Origin: Fictibacillus gelatini DSM 15865
GTDB taxonomy: Bacteria > Bacillota > Bacilli > Bacillales > Fictibacillaceae
Assembly: GCF_000430745.1 (NCBI RefSeq)
Contig: NZ_AUMP01000024.1
Coordinates: 1 to 64,000 of the forward strand
Direction: 5' to 3'
Length of the DNA stretch: 64,000 bases
A program made the position numbers and the translations under genes. This document shows, piece by piece, positions 61,909 through 64,000 of the stretch. Positions within the stretch are counted from its first letter, which is position 1. Each line of letters starts with the position of its first letter. Below the pieces are notes generated by a model that was given only the letters and a program-made list of their open reading frames with translations, did no database searches and was not told where the DNA came from.

Positions 61909-63051
61909 ATGAAACAGGCTATACATTTTGGTGCGGGAAATATAGGAAGAGGATTCATCGGCGCGCTCTTTTCGCAGTCGGGCTATCATGTAACCTTTGT
62001 TGACATCGCTGATCCGATCATTAAAAAACTCAATGAGGATAAGCAATATAAGGTGATTCTCGCTACAGATAAGAAAGAGTCTTACATGATTAACAATGTA
62101 TCAGGTTTGAATAATATGACCCAGGAAAATGAAGTCATAGAAGCCATGAAGACTGCGACATATTTAACAACGGCAATAGGGCCGAACATTTTGCCCCGTA
62201 TTGCGCCATTAATCGCAAAAGGGATCACTGAACGGGTCAAGCAATCGAATGAAAAACTATATGTCATTGCTTGCGAAAACCAGATTTCGGCGACCGATTT
62301 ATTAAAAAAACATATTTATGATCATTTGGACGAAAAAATAAAAGAGAGATTGGAAGGGAGCGTCTATTTTTTCAATTCGGCTGTGGATCGGATTGTGCCT
62401 ATGCAAAGCCAGCATGGATCACTTGACGTCCTTGTCGAGCCTTACTTTGAGTGGGTAGTCGAGACAATGGAAAGCATTCCGCCTGTTGAAGGTATGAAAA
62501 CCGTTTCAGATCTTGCTCCGTTTATTGAAAGAAAGCTTTTCACCGTCAATACAGGACATGCTGTAATCGCCTATCTCGGATACCTTAAGGGGAAAACGAC
62601 CATTGACGAAACACTGGCAGATAGGGAAATTGCAGGGCAGGTGAGAGCCACACTGGAAGAAACGGGAGCTTACTTAATTAAGCGGTATAATCTGGACCCG
62701 AACGATCACCAAAATTATATTGAAAAGATTATTCATCGTTTTAAAAATCCTTATTTAAATGATGCAGTAACAAGAGTGGGTCGTTCGCCTCTCCGGAAAC
62801 TTGGACCCAATGACCGCCTCGTACGCCCGGCGATGGAAGCAAAGAATGAAGGCCTTTCATATACCCATCTTGCAAAAGCGATCGCATCCGCTTTGCATTT
62901 CGATTACAAAGAAGATGAAGAAGCGGTGAAAATGCAAGAAATGATTAAAGATAATGGCGTGTCCCATGTGCTAGAGGAAGCGAGCGGCTTAAGCGAAGAC
63001 TGTGAAATCACGAAGGAAGTTGTAAACTATTACAACACACTAAGGAAATAA
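61909..63051 (+). CDS. mtlD: Mannitol-1-phosphate 5-dehydrogenase
   Basis: 380 residues. NAD-binding start IHFGAGNIGRGFIGALFS; VDRIVPMQ and the Lys/Asn/His triad region IERKLFTVNTGHAVIAYLG (about 203-221). Converts mannitol-1-phosphate to fructose-6-phosphate. ATG 61909 is nine bases after AAGGA and is preferred to ATG 61900, which lies in the end of mtlR. Confidence 0.96.
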   Translation: MKQAIHFGAGNIGRGFIGALFSQSGYHVTFVDIADPIIKKLNEDKQYKVILATDKKESYMINNVSGLNNMTQENEVIEAMKTATYLTTAIGPNILPRIAPLIAKGITERVKQSNEKLYVIACENQISATDLLKKHIYDHLDEKIKERLEGSVYFFNSAVDRIVPMQSQHGSLDVLVEPYFEWVVETMESIPPVEGMKTVSDLAPFIERKLFTVNTGHAVIAYLGYLKGKTTIDETLADREIAGQVRATLEETGAYLIKRYNLDPNDHQNYIEKIIHRFKNPYLNDAVTRVGRSPLRKLGPNDRLVRPAMEAKNEGLSYTHLAKAIASALHFDYKEDEEAVKMQEMIKDNGVSHVLEEASGLSEDCEITKEVVNYYNTLRK

Positions 63052-63065
63052 TTCCGCATTCTTAT

Positions 63066-63104
63066 AGAGAGAACCTTTCTATGGTTGAAGGTTCTCTCTT
63101 TTTG
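63066..63104 (+). terminator. Terminator of the mannitol operon
   Basis: AGAGAGAACCTT and AAGGTTCTCTCT around 10 bases, then TTTTT. Confidence 0.9.
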
Positions 63105-63170
63105 TATGGTTATCTTTAGAACGGTGAAGCTTCCATATTACCATGCAAGTTTACTATGCCAATGCTTCCA

Positions 63171-64000
63171 TCAGCCGCTTTTCGCCGTTGTTTGGCCTCT
63201 TCGGAAGGAAATGTCCGGGTTGGACAGCAGTCGTGAAATGATAAGGCCAAGAATGGCAGCAACAAGCAGAACCGCAAATAATGAGCTGGAGCCGGCCAAC
63301 ATGCTGACCAGGGTGGAGGAAATCATGCTGCCAAAATAGCGGAATGTGGAATAAATCCCGGAAGCGGTACCTGACATTTCCTTGCTGACGGATTCTAGAG
63401 AAGCGGTTTGCATGGCCGTTGAACCAATACCGCCCGCAATTCCGCCAACGGAGAGCGCAATGATAATGTAAGCCAGGGAATGAACCGGCTTTAACCCGAA
63501 ATAAAGCGCCGCTGATCCGACCGCAATGCAAAAGGAAACAGCGATCATTTTCCGATTGCCTATCCGTGCGGTCAACTGCCCGCCGAGCCAGCCGGATAAA
63601 GACATGGAGACGGAAAAAGCGGCCATCACCCACCCAATCGTCTGATGGGAATAGTTGAATTCATCCTCCAGCAAGAGTGGCATCATCAACAGGGTTGTGT
63701 ACATGATGAAATTGCTGACGAGAATGGACAGATTCGCCCCTAAAAACGTATGATTTTTAAATAGCGAGAAGTCAATGAGCGGCACTTGTGCTTGAATTTC
63801 CCTTTTAACAAACAATGCAGAAAATAGGGCAAATAGAAGCGCGATCAAGGTATAGACCATGAGGCTATGGCGGTGAGTCAATAAAATTAAGGCCGAAAAG
63901 CTAACCGCCAAATATATTGAGCCCGCGATGTCCAATGAAACGGCCGTCTGTTTTTGTATTTTCGGCAGAATAACGATCGAAGTAAGAAGGGCGAAAAATA
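63171..64000 (-). CDS. MFS transporter, DHA2-like, 5' end cut by window edge
   Basis: The stop is at 63171 and the frame is open past 64000, so 276 codons of the C-terminal part are visible: about eight spans, including NLSILVSNFIMYTTLLMMPLLL and SMSLSGWLGGQLTARIGNRK (motif A-like loop). Looks like the second half of a 14-span drug exporter of the TetA(L)/QacA type. Convergent with mtlD. Confidence 0.82.
   Translation of the reverse strand, partial: FFALLTSIVILPKIQKQTAVSLDIAGSIYLAVSFSALILLTHRHSLMVYTLIALLFALFSALFVKREIQAQVPLIDFSLFKNHTFLGANLSILVSNFIMYTTLLMMPLLLEDEFNYSHQTIGWVMAAFSVSMSLSGWLGGQLTARIGNRKMIAVSFCIAVGSAALYFGLKPVHSLAYIIIALSVGGIAGGIGSTAMQTASLESVSKEMSGTASGIYSTFRYFGSMISSTLVSMLAGSSSLFAVLLVAAILGLIISRLLSNPDISFRRGQTTAKSG

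Noticed and set aside
57836-63051. Riboswitch or RAT-type antiterminator in the mannitol operon leader
   Set aside because: Only the AACTTTGTC/GACAAAGTT operator-like repeat is present; MtlR acts on DNA, and no terminator overlaps the repeat.

Overview
The window looks like the chromosome of a spore-forming member of the Bacillaceae. The evidence is two GerPF-type germination proteins, a complete GerA-family receptor operon, a YqjW-type SOS polymerase, Bacillus-style gene sets (ytcD-ytbD-ytbE, yobV-yobU, sdaAB-sdaAA, mannitol PTS), strong AGGAGG-type ribosome binding sites, frequent TTG/GTG starts and many U-tailed hairpin terminators. The species cannot be fixed from sequence alone. No rRNA, CRISPR array, intact transposase or prophage is visible.

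Layout. 1-5400: a partial unknown gene, gerPF-like gene, PadR/DUF1048/ABC-2 transporter module with shared TGAATA operators, and a methyltransferase gene caught between two copies of the permease 3' end. 5.1-9.2 kb: a decayed toxin-like remnant next to a SUKH gene, then Nudix, GNAT, hydrolase, NTF2-like and PadR genes. 9.5-17.3 kb: TetR/FAD monooxygenase operon with two perfect operators, GMC oxidoreductase, WYL regulator with GyrI-like partner. 17.9-21.7 kb: GerA-type receptor operon. 22-23.8 kb: MFS/TetR pair. 24-27.1 kb: arsenic island (two ArsR, Acr3, ArsC, ArsI and a small Cys-tailed protein). 27.9-30.6 kb: ytcD/ytbD/ytbE. 30.7-35.1 kb: two of three copies of a MITE-like element among gene debris, with a sugar dehydrogenase and a radical SAM protein. 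35.1-43.4 kb: alkylation repair, chemotaxis receptor, SOS polymerase, hydrolase, second gerPF-like gene, diguanylate cyclase. 43.5-50.7 kb: SDR, decayed Rpn gene, lone SIR2 gene, L-2-hydroxyglutarate oxidase with its FadR regulator, two EamA transporters. 50.9-57.6 kb: Lrp plus serine dehydratase, azoreductase, a tRNA-like RNA with its own terminator, LmrB-like pump, GNAT, RraA-like aldolase. 57.8-63.1 kb: mtlA-mtlR-mtlD. The right edge cuts an MFS gene.

The most unusual signal is a set of intergenic arrays with an exact 21-bp period. Three copies of a ~390-bp element with CTAGTGCCCC-type terminal inverted repeats each carry four GACAATAA boxes followed by four inverted TTATTGTC boxes. Three further arrays use other cores (TTAGACGAATAAA; TGATTGATA) but keep the same 21-bp step. 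Twenty-one bp is two turns of B-DNA, so the boxes lie on one face of the helix. I do not recognise a named family for these arrays. The other leads are the pseudo-tRNA, the Cys-tailed small protein in the arsenic island, and the lone SIR2 gene beside a LexA-like box.
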